Source of the DNA: Eutreptiella sp. 'Long Island Sound 2002'
Lineage: Eukaryota > Euglenozoa > Euglenophyceae > Eutreptiales > Eutreptiaceae
Direction: 5' to 3'
Assembly: GCA_964036045.1 (NCBI GenBank)
Contig: OZ038383.1
Coordinates: 90,121,086 to 90,185,085, forward strand
DNA length: 64,000 bases
The notes beneath the pieces were generated by a model. The model ran no database searches, was not told the origin of the DNA, and saw only the letters and a list, made by a program, of their open reading frames with translations. The position numbers and the translations under genes are program-made. This document shows positions 54,274-64,000 of the stretch, piece after piece (position 1 is the stretch's first letter; each line of letters begins with the position of its first letter).

Positions 54274-56517
54274 AAGCTATTTGCTGCGGTTTACCTCATC
54301 GGATGGCTGACTAAGGAAAAGAGACACTCAGATCTTTACACTAGTGTGGGGGGGAGGGGGCTGAGCTGCTGTAGACAGCCCAGAGCAGGGTGTCAAACAA
54401 AAAAAAATCAAACACACACCCCAAACAAAAATTTACTGTGGTGTGTTGCAGTGCAAGAGTGCACTGCAGCCCTACATGCTGGTTAGAGTGGGTGTGGGGG
54501 TAGAAATGTGGGTGCCCTAAGTTGCACAGCAACCCTAAAATCCTAACCTGCCTACAAACAGCTAACTGCCTGCAGCAATGGCTAAGCAGGCATCGCACTG
54601 CACTAGACCTTGTGCAGAGAAGGCGGGGTGTGGGGGGGGATGTCAGAAAATCTGTAACAATTTTCTGCCTGCCTGAAAAGGTTAGAATATTTTACAAATA
54701 AAAATTTGTGCCCCTGCACCTGCAACCCTGCAGACAGTAACAGCACCAAATAAAAATCTTTTCTCTTCTTAAAACTCCTCAGAAGTTTTTCAAACCTGAA
54801 GTAATGTACAAAAACCCATTAACCTGATTAACCTGACTTCTGTCTTCACTTGTTTTCTGTCTGCATTGGCGCTGTAGTCTGCCGAGCAAGCAAGGCAAAG
54901 AAACAGAGAGAGAAGAAAAAAGCGAAGCGAAAGCGAACCGAAAGCACAGAAAAGCGATGCTAAGCAACCGCTCGCGCACAAACGACCGAACACTGCAGAG
55001 CAGCAGAAACACACCTGAAGTGCTCTGCTCTCGCGTTCTGTGTCGCTCGTTGTCTTGAACTTCTTTGCACCTGTGCAAAGCAAAAGAATACAAAGAAAAC
55101 ACACATGTCATATTAAAAAAAAACGACGTGTCAGATCGTCAGTCATACCTGATCAAAATTCCATACTGAAACTCCTGATCCCCACCTCTGATTCCTGCAC
55201 AGCCTGCAGCGCACACACAGAGGTTGTAAAAGACACACACGCAAACGACAACTATGCCAATGCGCAGGATGTAGAAAAACGCAAACGAACGCCTACGGAA
55301 ACGCAGCCTGAAATATTTTTATCATTGTATCCTGTTGTCAAACGCGTAACCGTATTTGTAAAATCTATAACAAAAACTAATCAAGCTGGACTGCGCAAAC
55401 CTACGCCAACGCTGTGCCACACCTGGCGCACGCACAAATGCACACACATACTTGCAAGAAAAAGTGAAAGACCAACACAGACAAAATATTTTGAAATGTA
55501 AAAGAATTAAAGTAAGAAGTAAAAGTATACTGAAACACAAACAAAGAAGAAAACTCACAACTCATGACACAAGTGACATGAACACACACAGAGTCACAAA
55601 AGATATAATCCAAAAGCGGGCATACATTCCCTGCTCACTGACCAACAGTAACTATATACCTCCGACCAGGCCCTCTGCATCTTGCACCACGGCCAGGGAG
55701 CGGGGCGAAACACATGCACCACTCTGAAGAGAAAAATCACCCTAGAAAAACTGACCATTCACAGGGAGGGGTGTCCGGGGGAAGCATCGCGCAACCCCAA
55801 AGACTGGGCGCTTCGCACGCCACACAAAAAAAACCGCCGCGTGACGCAGCGCGGGCGTGGTGCCTCACACACCGCTAAGCGCATCACGCGCACAACCTAG
55901 GGCTTGGGGGTTTGGAGCTTCACGCTCCTTAGACAGTAGGGGGTTTACCATACTTCTAATCGTTGCCCACGATGGGCAGCAGCCGCCAAAGGCAGGAAAC
56001 AGGAAAATAGCACCCAATCTGAAATGTAGAAATATAAACCCAGAAACACCTACCAACTCACCATGGAAGGTCGCACCCCTAATAATGGAAATACAAAGTG
56101 AAAATCAAAAATGAAATAAGGGTCGTGTCTTTGCCCAAAGGAGGCAGGAAGACAACCAATCAAAAAATACTTAAAAAAGAAAAGAAAGACAAAGAAAAGA
56201 GACAAAAAAAATCCTCAACAAAAAGAAACACCAACCCACCAAGCAGGCGTGCAACAAACAACACACCAAAAATGTGTTTGTCGTTGCTCACCATACTCAT
56301 GCGTCGTGTCTTTGCTGCTGCTCTTTGCGTCCACTTGCAAGGCAGGGCAGAAGACAAAACGCAAAGCAGCAGTTCTAAAATAGTAAGTTACGAAGCAAGC
56401 CGCAGCGCGTTGAAATTCGAAGAGCAACGCGTTCACAACAAGAAAAAATATATACAACGCAGTCGTACATTTACTTACATTACTTCCCCGGTTGCGTCAA
56501 CTTACGCACTGCACTGA
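54274..56517. other. Internal non-coding part of G
   Basis: AC-rich and A-rich low-complexity sequence, for example 55,060-55,560 and 56,090-56,260. A 153-codon plus frame at 55040-55501 is antisense to the element, has no motif and is not called. No RNA gene was seen. Confidence 0.55.
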
Positions 56518-57009
56518 TCACCCTTGTTCAGCGTCACCCTGACGCCGCATTGTGGCGCTCTCCTTGGCGCCAGTCTCTTTTACCGCCGTCAACAAAGTTT
56601 CCACACGATTCCCCAAGACGGCGTTCTCATCATCCCTGGCCGCCAAACGTTGTTCTAACAAAACTATCCTCGCACTCTGCTCAGCGACCTCCGTTTCAGC
56701 GGCTTCGAAGCGTACTCGGTCATCCTGTGGACGCTGCTGCATACGCGCGGTAAGAATCCTTATTTTGCGATGAAGACCCTTGCAGTCTTTGTCAGCGCGC
56801 CTTCGCCCTGTACGCAGCTCCTCAGCGTGCTGGGCGCGCGCCGCCTCAAGTAATTGACTGATCATCTCCTTGGCGTCCGTGAAGCCCCCACACGTTGCCA
56901 TGGACGCTGAACTGGGTAGTTCGCTCTCACACAAGCCGTTGTCCCCATTGGATGACGGTCTCCTTGATGACAGCGCCCCTTGCACAGCAGACATACCAAA
57001 ATTCCCCAC
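56518..57009 (-). CDS. Coiled-coil protein of element G (163 aa)
   Basis: An intact minus-strand frame starting 31 bases after the 5' LTR, in the element's sense direction. This is where Gag is encoded in LTR elements. Residues 1-45 are Ser/Gly-rich. From about 50 to 150 there are long heptad patterns with Leu/Ile/Ala at core positions (EMISQLLEAARAQHAEEL, then LLEQRLAARDDENAVLGN), a parallel coiled-coil signature. The end is charged (MRRQGDAEQG). There is no zinc knuckle or membrane segment. It may be a shortened Gag that helps packaging, or an unrelated captured coiled-coil gene. It has no stop or frameshift, unlike its surroundings. Confidence 0.6.
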   Translation of the reverse strand: MGNFGMSAVQGALSSRRPSSNGDNGLCESELPSSASMATCGGFTDAKEMISQLLEAARAQHAEELRTGRRRADKDCKGLHRKIRILTARMQQRPQDDRVRFEAAETEVAEQSARIVLLEQRLAARDDENAVLGNRVETLLTAVKETGAKESATMRRQGDAEQG

Positions 57010-57039
57010 GGCGATTTTTGAAATTTTCGAGAACGGGAT

Positions 57040-57342
57040 TGTAATGGTACTGATCCTCTGTTATTGATTTGCGATATCCTGCAATGCTTTTTCAAAATCA
57101 CTCCAATTGTTGAACTCCTTGCATCCTCCTGGTATCCCTCAGCGAACACAACAGAAGACTGTCCCAAAACGTAATGTGATCCCGTTTTCTGTATAACAAT
57201 AAAATTCAAATATGCACTGCAAAATACCTAGATTATTTCTGATTGTCTATTTCATATCGCTGTGTCCTGTTACGCATACCACGTACTCGCTGCGCATGCG
57301 CGACCCATCGCTTTAGCGATCTTTACACCGTGTCCTATTACA
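57040..57342 (-). repeat. 5' LTR of G
   Basis: 303 bp, the direct-repeat partner of 53960-54263. The sequence after it on the minus strand (ATCCCGTTCTCG) is where a primer-binding site should be, but no tRNA match with TGG was seen. Confidence 0.93.
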
Positions 57343-60051
57343 GTCTTTGAGTGGAAGGTTATGCCTTCCGGGGTGGCTAATGCCCCAGCGCTTTTCAAAG
57401 AGCTAATGAACAAAACTTTGTACATACTGAGGCGCAGGCCTCTAGTACAGGTGTTGATTTCTCGGGCTGCAGAAATGGAGGCCCACATCGACAACGTGAG
57501 TTTGGGTACTAATACCCAAGAGGACCATGTCCTTCCCCTCCGTGAATTTTTCATTGTTTGTCAAGAAAACCATCTCCGAATCAAACTCGAAAAGTGTGAG
57601 TTTCTGAAAGAGGAGATGGAATATTTGGGTTTTGACGTGGGGTATGGTTGGTCGAAACGAGCCGCGTCTAAGATGCAGCCCCTACAGGACATGCAGATTC
57701 GCGATGACCCTAGGAAGGGTCTACACGACGTGAGGAGTTTTGTGGGCGCCTGTAATTTCTTTTGGCATCACATCCACAATTTTACTTACTCCTCTGCCCC
57801 CCTCACTGACCTAATCAAGAAAACCACTCCCTTGAGGTGGACCGCCAGAGAGGAATAGTGTTTCCAGGAGTTGAAGAAGAAAATTGCCTCCTCCAACTGC
57901 CTGGGAGTACCCCGCCCTAAGGGTGAGATAGTCCTGTTCAGTGATGCCAGTGATGTAGGGGGGGGTGGTACAATCTACCAATGGCAGGAGCTTAACCCCG
58001 CTGAACGAACCCACTGCCATTATCGTACTAGTGGCCTGAACCGTGATGGTTCGTTGAAACATGACTATTCTACCAGTGAGTGGCGGCTGGTGCCACTGGG
58101 ACACTGGAATTAGAAATAGAACTAAGCGCGTTCCAATTACAGCACCTATGACCAGGAACTCCTGGCCGGTATGTTGGTGCTTTCGTCACAATCCCGACTC
58201 CTGGGATCTAACCCTATTGTCTGGCTGTGTGACCAGGAACCTGTGAAGTCTTTTCAGAAGGGCCCACCACCAGAGTAAGCAAAGTTAAAGCGGTGGTGGA
58301 CTTACCTGAGCCAGTTCAGGCTGACAGTTCATCATATCCCCGGAAAAAAGAATGAACTGTCTAACTCTGTATCGCGCAACAACTTCGATGCGCTTATAGG
58401 TGAGAGCTCTGAGGCGCTCGCCAGTGAGGCTTTCCAGCGTATGGATGTCCAGCCCGACCTGTCCATGCGCACTGCTGGAATCCTGGAGGGTTGGAGTCTA
58501 ACCGACTATCAGTCAGAGTATAAAGAAATACTCCAAACTCTCAGCACTGGTCTCGAACCCGGTGTCATTGACGGGCACCAGTGGTATAAAAACAATCAGT
58601 ACCTCTTGTACGAGGACTGAATTGTGGTGCCTGGGGGACAACTGGATGGGTGCCTACAGTGGTCGCATCTCAGTTCTGGTCACACTGGCGCTAATCGCTC
58701 AGTGGACTTCTTCCGTGAGTGTTTCTACTCTAGTCTGACCCTGACTGAAATGAGGTCGCGTATGCAGACCAACGTGGATGCTTGTGGCTGTCATGCCAGC
58801 AAGCAGAGCGACAGTAGGGGTAGGGGCCTGATCTCCAGCTTACCCATACCCTATTGTGCTAACTCTCTTCTCTACGTGGATTTCATCCACGGCCTACCAC
58901 GCTTCGGCGGCTATGATAGTTGCTTAGTGGTCACCTGTGGCCTATCTCGCTTCACCCGTGTGTTCCCTTGCAATAAGAAAATCACAGGTGAGCAGACTGT
59001 GAAAATGTTGGTCGAACAATGGTTCGAACCCTATGGAGCACCTAAGCAGGTGCACTCTGATGAGGATGTACGCATCCGCAGTGACACTGGGTGGTACAAA
59101 CAAGTGCCAAATGGCCTCAACGTGGAGGTAACCACAGGTGTGCCCTATACCCACATGTCTAACCCTCTCTGTGAGAGACAGAACCGTGTGGTGGAGCAAA
59201 ACCTAAGAATCCTGATGAAACAGGAGCGTACCAAGGACTGGGTACGACTGCTGCCCTGGGCAGTGCTGACCATGAAGTCACAGCGGAGCTTCTCTACGGG
59301 TTTCATCCCCCACAAACTGTTCCATGGAGGAGGACCTGCATGGTTCTTCAAACCCCCTTTCCTGAGGACTTTAAGAGCCCTGTGGGAGATTGGCTGGAAC
59401 ACAAGCAGTCTCTGGCTAACCAGGCTGGGACTAACCTGAGACACATTCTTGACCGTGAACTTAGCCGACGGAACCGCCTACGGCGACCTGCCAGCTTCAA
59501 GGTTGGTGACCTTGTTTTGTTTCACCATTCACGCCTACCATTCTGGCCACGTAACTGCCTACAGGACCCTTGTTTTGGACCCTATCGTATCACCGGGATA
59601 GATGGATCCAGGATCCATGTCAGGTGCAGTCCACGTCTAGGTGGTGAACTGCTGTGTGCACCTAAACATTTGAGGCACTATCACTCCCCTGACGTTTTTT
59701 CTTGGGATGATTCGCGCCTCAGCGACAGTGAGGTCGAGCGTATAGACCTGGAGAACGCTGCCAGTGCGAAGGAGGCAGACGAACTCGAAGAGATGACTGC
59801 CGATGTGATGGTGGTCGATGGTTACTACGTGGTTGCAGATATTGCTCGCCACGAGTATAAACAGGGCTGGAAATTCCTAACCCTGTGGGATGGCTATGGG
59901 TAATCTGAGGCGACCTGGGAACCTATGTCAGCCTTCATACAACCAGATGGGAGTATCGACCCCATCTTCTGCTCCTACCTCGTTGAGAACAACGAGGGGC
60001 AGCTACTAACCCGTGCTGAGACTATGTCCCAGCGTAAAAAGCGAAACTAAT

Positions 60052-62021
60052 TCCCCTGTGTTAGTCTACTGACTGTGTTCTAACCTCACAGGTGCAGTGA
60101 GCACTGCACTGACCCTGTCTGTGCCCTGCAGACCCATGCCTATGGTTTCCTGCGTGGACCAGGTGGCCGCTTATCAGGTTTGCAGCCACCCAGCGAGTGT
60201 ATGCCTTGTTGACCATATGTTGCATGGGGACTGCCCTGATGAAATGACCTTGGGGAGCCAACGAAGAACGGCGGCTTACTACACCAGGGGGGAAGTACAA
60301 GCAAGGTGTTATGAGGCAAGGTGTGTCTTCCCTCCTTCGGGACAAGCGAGCCCACAGTTAGGACCTCTGACTGGTCCAGACCCATGGGGTTCTACCCTTC
60401 CTTACTGGGTTTACCTTACCCCAAAGTGTGCTACGTATGTCTGTGTGTGTCTCACTTCTCTCCCGGTCGTGGCTCCCAACTCAATGGGCTTCGCTGATGT
60501 CGGACCGAAGGTCCTAGTCAGTTACTAGTACCACTCCTATGGCGCCCAGTTTCTGTGCTGGCGCCTATCCTTGGGGGAAGACGGCAAAAACCCTACCTAC
60601 TAGAGGGGAGGGGTGGCCAAGTGTGCTAAGGGCATACAAAACGCCCATTTTTGCTAAGGCCAAAAGCTAACGCACTCCCCTGCCCACGTGGAAAAGCACG
60701 CGGGACAGGAGACACCACTACACTACACTCACTAACGCCAGCACCGGCCTTGGAAGGCAGGGTGAGCACTCATCACTTGCTCTCAACTCCTGCCAGGCCT
60801 GCTGACCCTAACACCGACACACGCTACTTGGTGTTGCTGTTGAAGGAGTCACGGGTCCTACTGACCCTCCTGTGAGAAAGCAAGAGAACACAGCGCTACT
60901 AAGCGCCTGTGGCCTAACAGGGACGCCACTACGCGTTTCCCTGTCAGGGCTTGGAGGGAGGGAGTGCTCAGCGTGCGTGCACAGCGTGGATGGCGATGAA
61001 GTCGTACTGCACCCACCACTCCTGGTTGAGTTGCAGTTTTTTGTTTGTGATCCGCGCAGCATAGTTTAGCACTGCCCAAGTGGGACTGCACCAATCACGC
61101 TGACCTTCCCACCTGAAGAGCAAAGGCTGATGCAGGAGCGTTTGCAGCGGAGGAACCAAGACAGACTCCACGTGTTATACGCTTCTCAGTCTGCCCTATA
61201 ACACGCTGTCTACAAACGCCCCTAGCAAGCAAGCAAGCTTAAGAAGCTCCACCCGTCATCTTATAGAACGTGGGGTGGAGCCCCTGGGTAACCTGGACAA
61301 GGCTTACCGTGCGCACTTCGCGTGGCCTACCCTTTGATGCATCATATGCATGAAGAGGTATGCACAACCTCTCCATTTCCTGTTGTTCTTACCTAATGTA
61401 ACTCAACATAACCAATCACAAGCGTGACTCAACCAGGAGGTGAGCTCCTCCTCGGCTTACCTACCTTACTCACCAGGCATCATGTGAATGCCGAGAAAAA
61501 CATGAGCGCAAAACAACCCTACGTGCTTAAACAAACCTACGGCGAATCATGAACCACCCTAAGCGATTAATGCACTGTGTGTCATGCATGCTTCCCTTGT
61601 CTTGTTTCCTGCAGAAAGCGGAGAGGGAGTGGAGCACTGCACAGCGGAAAACAAGCCTAAGCGTTTTAAGCAACCCTACTTTAGCGCTACGGAAACAGAA
61701 ACACGAGCAAGCACTTTCTTTTCTTACCTGTGCAGAGAGAACAAGGGTGATTTCGGGTACAGGTAGGGCGCCACAGCGTGTGAATGCCTCAATTAGGCAC
61801 ATGCATCGCGTGCACAGCGCATATTCTAACCCTACGTGCGCGCTGCGCGCTCCATTCACACCGCAAACCTTTCATTTCTGTTTTGACCTGTGCAGAGCAA
61901 GAGAGAGGAGCACCCGAACCCCCAACGAACACAGCGTTGAGAACCCTAACGTTTGAACGAAGCAACCAACACGAACGCAATGCATGCGTGTGAGATGACA
62001 CTGGCATACCTGAGAGGTGGG
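60052..62021 (+). other. 3' UTR of C, sense part
   Basis: Homologous to the A/B 3' UTR from 13,383 down to about 11,270. No conserved frame. It ends at a junction with inverted LTR sequence. Confidence 0.7.
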
Positions 62022-62815
62022 TATAGGGGTCTTGGGGTGGGAGACCACTAGGCTTAACCTCCAAGGCCTAAAGCATGAAATGCCTATTTTATTTCGGTAT
62101 ATCCTCGATGAAGGAAGATACCTCCGCTCAGTTGAGTGGTAGGGGTGAACTTCATGGGGGGGCTAGGGTTATCACCCTAGTTACTTTGAGAAAGTGTACC
62201 AAAGGCTTCAAAAGAGTGACAAAAATACTCCAGTTAGTCCTAGCATCAACGAGAGGGGTTTAAAGGGGGCTGGGCCTGGATCAAACCATCCAAGAAAGAC
62301 AAGGCAGTGACTTTTTCTTACTCCCCTCTGGAGTACTAGTTAGCTAAGCTAGTAGGACCAAGGAAGAAGGCTCAAAAATCCCCAAAATTACCCCAGAAAA
62401 TGCATTAAACTTACCAAAAACATTCTCATCAGTTCATAGAAGCCTATCACACTGTAGGTACCCTTGAAAAACAGTGTAATGTACCGTGAATGATGTCCCT
62501 TCGATGGGGCATTCTTCAAAAGTCGCCAGCGTGCGACGAAAACGTTTGGTACAATTTTTCGGGTAGTGGGGTTTGAACCCAGGACTCCCTCCCTAGAGCA
62601 CATATGCTTGCCAACTAGGGTACAGTCGAACGCTCTAATGCGGACGGCCATCGCTGCATAAACGGCGTTTTGGTAAACGTCCTGACCAAGGGCCAGGGCG
62701 GAGCAATACTCCCAATGGAGGACAAAAAAACTCCAGGAGCTGAAAAAAATAGAAAATGTAACCAACAGGGAGTGATTCCTGCGGTTTAGGGAAAGGTGTA
62801 GCGATTTAAGAAGCC
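62022..62815 (-). repeat. Inverted LTR and 3' UTR piece ending C
   Basis: 62022-62322 matches the first part of the LTR in antisense (it ends CTTACT, the reverse of the AGTAAG start). 62323-62815 is the polypurine tract and last 490 bp of 3' UTR, also antisense. The same order is seen in A/B at 10,222-11,010, where it is the normal strand for that element. About 260 bp of 3' UTR is missing at the fold-back junction. Confidence 0.8.
62561..62657 (-). other. tRNA-like sequence, second copy
   Basis: The better-preserved partner of 10755-10851: minus strand TGGCCGTCCGCATTAGAGCG, then GTCCTGGGTTCAAACCCC. The B box fits the GWTCRANNC consensus. The acceptor stem is not complete. Confidence 0.42.
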
Positions 62816-64000
62816 ACTGACGCCGTCGTGCGGTACCAGACGGTGAAGGTGCAGGCGTGGGATGTAGTAGCTCCCACAGAGTTCTCCACCAACCGGCGCC
62901 TGCGCACCCACATCGCCGACATCACCCACCCCACCCTCTACAGCACCAACGCCCCCTTCACCATGCTTGGCATGGGTTGCTCCAGCCCCTCCTTCCACAA
63001 CTCCTACCCCGTCGCCACCCACGACATCTCCAACCCCCCCATCCTCACGGAGGAGGGTTTTGCCGCGGCGGGCTACCGCCAGTATGACCGCATCATCCCC
63101 GAGGATCTGTAGGCCAGACTGGCGGAGCTCGCCACGGTGGAACTCCACCCGTCGATGCTCGAGAAGGTGGACCTCCAGGCCCCCGGGGAAGGTAGGAGGC
63201 GCTATCAGACGACGGTATCCAGCGTCCCCCGCGGGCTCCCAGACGACCTCTGGCAGGCAGTTCCGGCCCTGCTAAGATTCTCCCTCCCACCGCTGGAGGG
63301 ACTTGCGGCCTTGTGCCCAAAGATCATGGAGCGATGGGAGGCAGAACCCTGGAGGGGCTTCCAGATCCGCGCCCGCGATTTTGCACTGCCAGTGAAACAG
63401 TCACTGCAGTGCTTGGTGGTGTTCATCCCCCTCACCACCTCCCCCCCGTCCAAGTCCCTCCACGCTGCGAATCGGTGGGATATTATTATCCAACCGCTTT
63501 GCAGCGTGACGCTCCTCCGCAGGACGGTGATCCATTGCGGTGCAGGCGGGCCTGGCCGGGCCCTGTTCATTCCGTTTGCACCCGTCGGCTACCGGTCGCG
63601 CATGCTGACCGTGGAGCCGGAGGATGTAACGGAGCTGATGAACAGTGTTCCGGTGATGCCCTCTGAGCTTCTGGCCGAGGGGGCTGCAGTCGGGCCAGTT
63701 TGAACTTCAGCTTCCTCAACCAGGGGTCTGAGGAGGCCAAGGCAGTCACCGCAACCGACCCCGTGCCTGCCCCCCAAGATGAGGACATGCCGGAGGCGCC
63801 CGCAGATGCGGAGGAGAGGCCGGCCGCGCCGGCTGATGCGGATGCCGCCCCCCCCCCCCACAGAGTGCGGTAGAGGAGAATGTCCTCACTTCCGACGCCA
63901 TCTGCCAGCCAGTCTGCTTCGTGACGCAGGCTGAGCAGCCGTTGGACCCCCCGGTGCCCTACATGGGAGACATCCTCCTCTTACAAGAGGGGATGTCTGC
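62816..64000 (+). pseudogene. Decayed ORF of unknown family, truncated both ends
   Basis: Protein-like sequence begins without an ATG right at the end of element C. It runs in one frame to 63703 except for a TAG at 63110-63112. A frameshift near 63,690 leads to an acidic Ala/Pro-rich segment (NQGSEEAKAV, then DEDMPEAPADAEE). A second shift at the C12 run 63848-63859 leads to a segment with AICQPVCFVTQAEQP that is open to the window edge. It has about 380 residues in total, with a folded-looking first part (RYQTVKVQAWDVV, FALPVKQSLQCLVVFIPL) and a disordered acidic tail. This layout is common in Gag-like or ORF1 proteins of retroelements, but no motif proves it. A truncated host gene is also possible. 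Confidence 0.45.

Larger units (their letters stand above)
53960..57342 (-). mobile_element. Non-autonomous LTR element G, 3.4 kb
   Basis: It is inserted in the reverse transcriptase of C with GTCT duplicated on both sides (53956-53959 and 57343-57346); removing G and one GTCT restores the reading frame seen in A/B. LTRs are 53960-54263 and 57040-57342, with TGTAAT...ATTACA ends. A polypurine tract GGGAAGGGAG lies next to the left LTR, so the element reads on the minus strand with the 5' LTR at the right. There is no protease, polymerase or integrase. The only convincing protein is the coiled-coil frame next to the 5' LTR. The size and content match a large TRIM or small LARD-type element. 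Confidence 0.9.
51863..60051 (+). pseudogene. pol: Pol of element C, split by G
   Basis: Reads in the gag frame after the UAG. Protease VLDTGAT with DTG at 51941-51949. Dam-like domain with ELFASQQQ near 52,380; its NPPF motif is changed to NPLF at 52487-52498. Reverse transcriptase starts in the next frame after a one-base loss near 53,290, with VVDYGEVNKK near 53,765. It is cut by G at 53,960-57,342 and resumes with FEWKVMP. The catalytic site is HIDN (57484-57495) where A/B has HIDD. RNase H with FSDASD near 57,940. Integrase with HHCC near 58,690-58,800, D in VDFIHG, D in HSDED, E in NRVVEQN. Chromodomain near 59,810-59,935 with HEYKQGW and ATWEP. Nonsense codons occur near 52,013, 52,203, 52,694, 53,590, 57,856, 58,112-58,125, 58,276, 58,618 and 59,901, and there is a frameshift near 59,370. 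Confidence 0.88.
47636..62815 (+). mobile_element. Chromovirus C, same family as A/B, plus strand
   Basis: 5' LTR 47636-48341, primer-binding site 48347, gag 48,431-51,862 (split by H), pol 51,863-60,051 (split by G), 3' UTR from 60,052. Instead of a direct 3' LTR, the element ends with an inverted piece of LTR and 3' UTR at 62,022-62,815. Gag and Pol carry many nonsense codons and frameshifts, more than A/B, so C seems to have decayed for longer or faster. Confidence 0.85.

Noticed and set aside
55040-55501. 153-codon plus-strand frame inside element G
   Set aside because: Antisense to the element, in low-complexity AC-rich sequence, without motifs.
48431-60051. Reassigned stop codons (for example TAA/TAG as Gln)
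   Set aside because: In C the stops replace Gln, Glu, Trp, Leu and Arg codons of A/B, TGA is used as well as TAG and TAA, and frameshifts accompany them. This is pseudogene decay, not a new code.

Overview
The window is eukaryotic nuclear DNA made almost entirely of nested transposable elements. No intact host gene, rRNA or CRISPR array is visible. The evidence is several Ty3/gypsy-type LTR retrotransposons with C-terminal chromodomains, target-site duplications (TSDs), a primer-binding site resembling the plant initiator-Met type, and heavy decay by stops, frameshifts and insertions. This fits a large repeat-rich genome; a green alga or other green-lineage species is my best guess, but the sequence does not settle it.

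Layout. 1-2.25 kb: 5' end of a minus-strand retrotransposon (A0; gag only). 2.75-5.1 kb: a decayed plus-strand gene with a tandemly duplicated cysteine motif. 5.9-9.3 kb: a DNA-transposon-like terminus, a decayed minus-strand gene of unknown function and several 20-22 bp palindromes. 9,815-47,355: one minus-strand chromovirus (A/B, about 11.6 kb of its own sequence, 4-bp TSD GAAG) split by a 25.9 kb insertion. That insertion is a plus-strand LINE-like element F (16,318-42,253, 15-bp TSD), itself split by a second minus-strand chromovirus E (16,746-38,176, LTRs of 3.0 and 1.6 kb, 4-bp TSD AGCC). Inside E's 3' non-coding part is a 4.4 kb stretch nearly free of T on the plus strand, including an 11-copy minisatellite.

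47,636-62,815: chromovirus C, same family as A/B but on the plus strand and head-to-head with it. Its gag is split by a 1.2 kb TIR element H (7-bp TSD) and its reverse transcriptase by a 3.4 kb non-autonomous LTR element G (4-bp TSD) encoding a coiled-coil protein. C ends in an inverted (fold-back) piece of its own LTR and 3' UTR. 62.8-64 kb: another decayed ORF of unknown family.

Function. In A/B, C and E, Gag (zinc knuckle) and Pol lie in one frame separated by a single UAG, suggesting stop-codon readthrough. Pol order is protease, then a domain resembling the N6-adenine methyltransferase-like (Dam) domain of DIRS elements, then reverse transcriptase, RNase H, integrase and chromodomain. 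The extra domain between protease and reverse transcriptase is the most interesting feature of the window. None of the copies looks able to move by itself.
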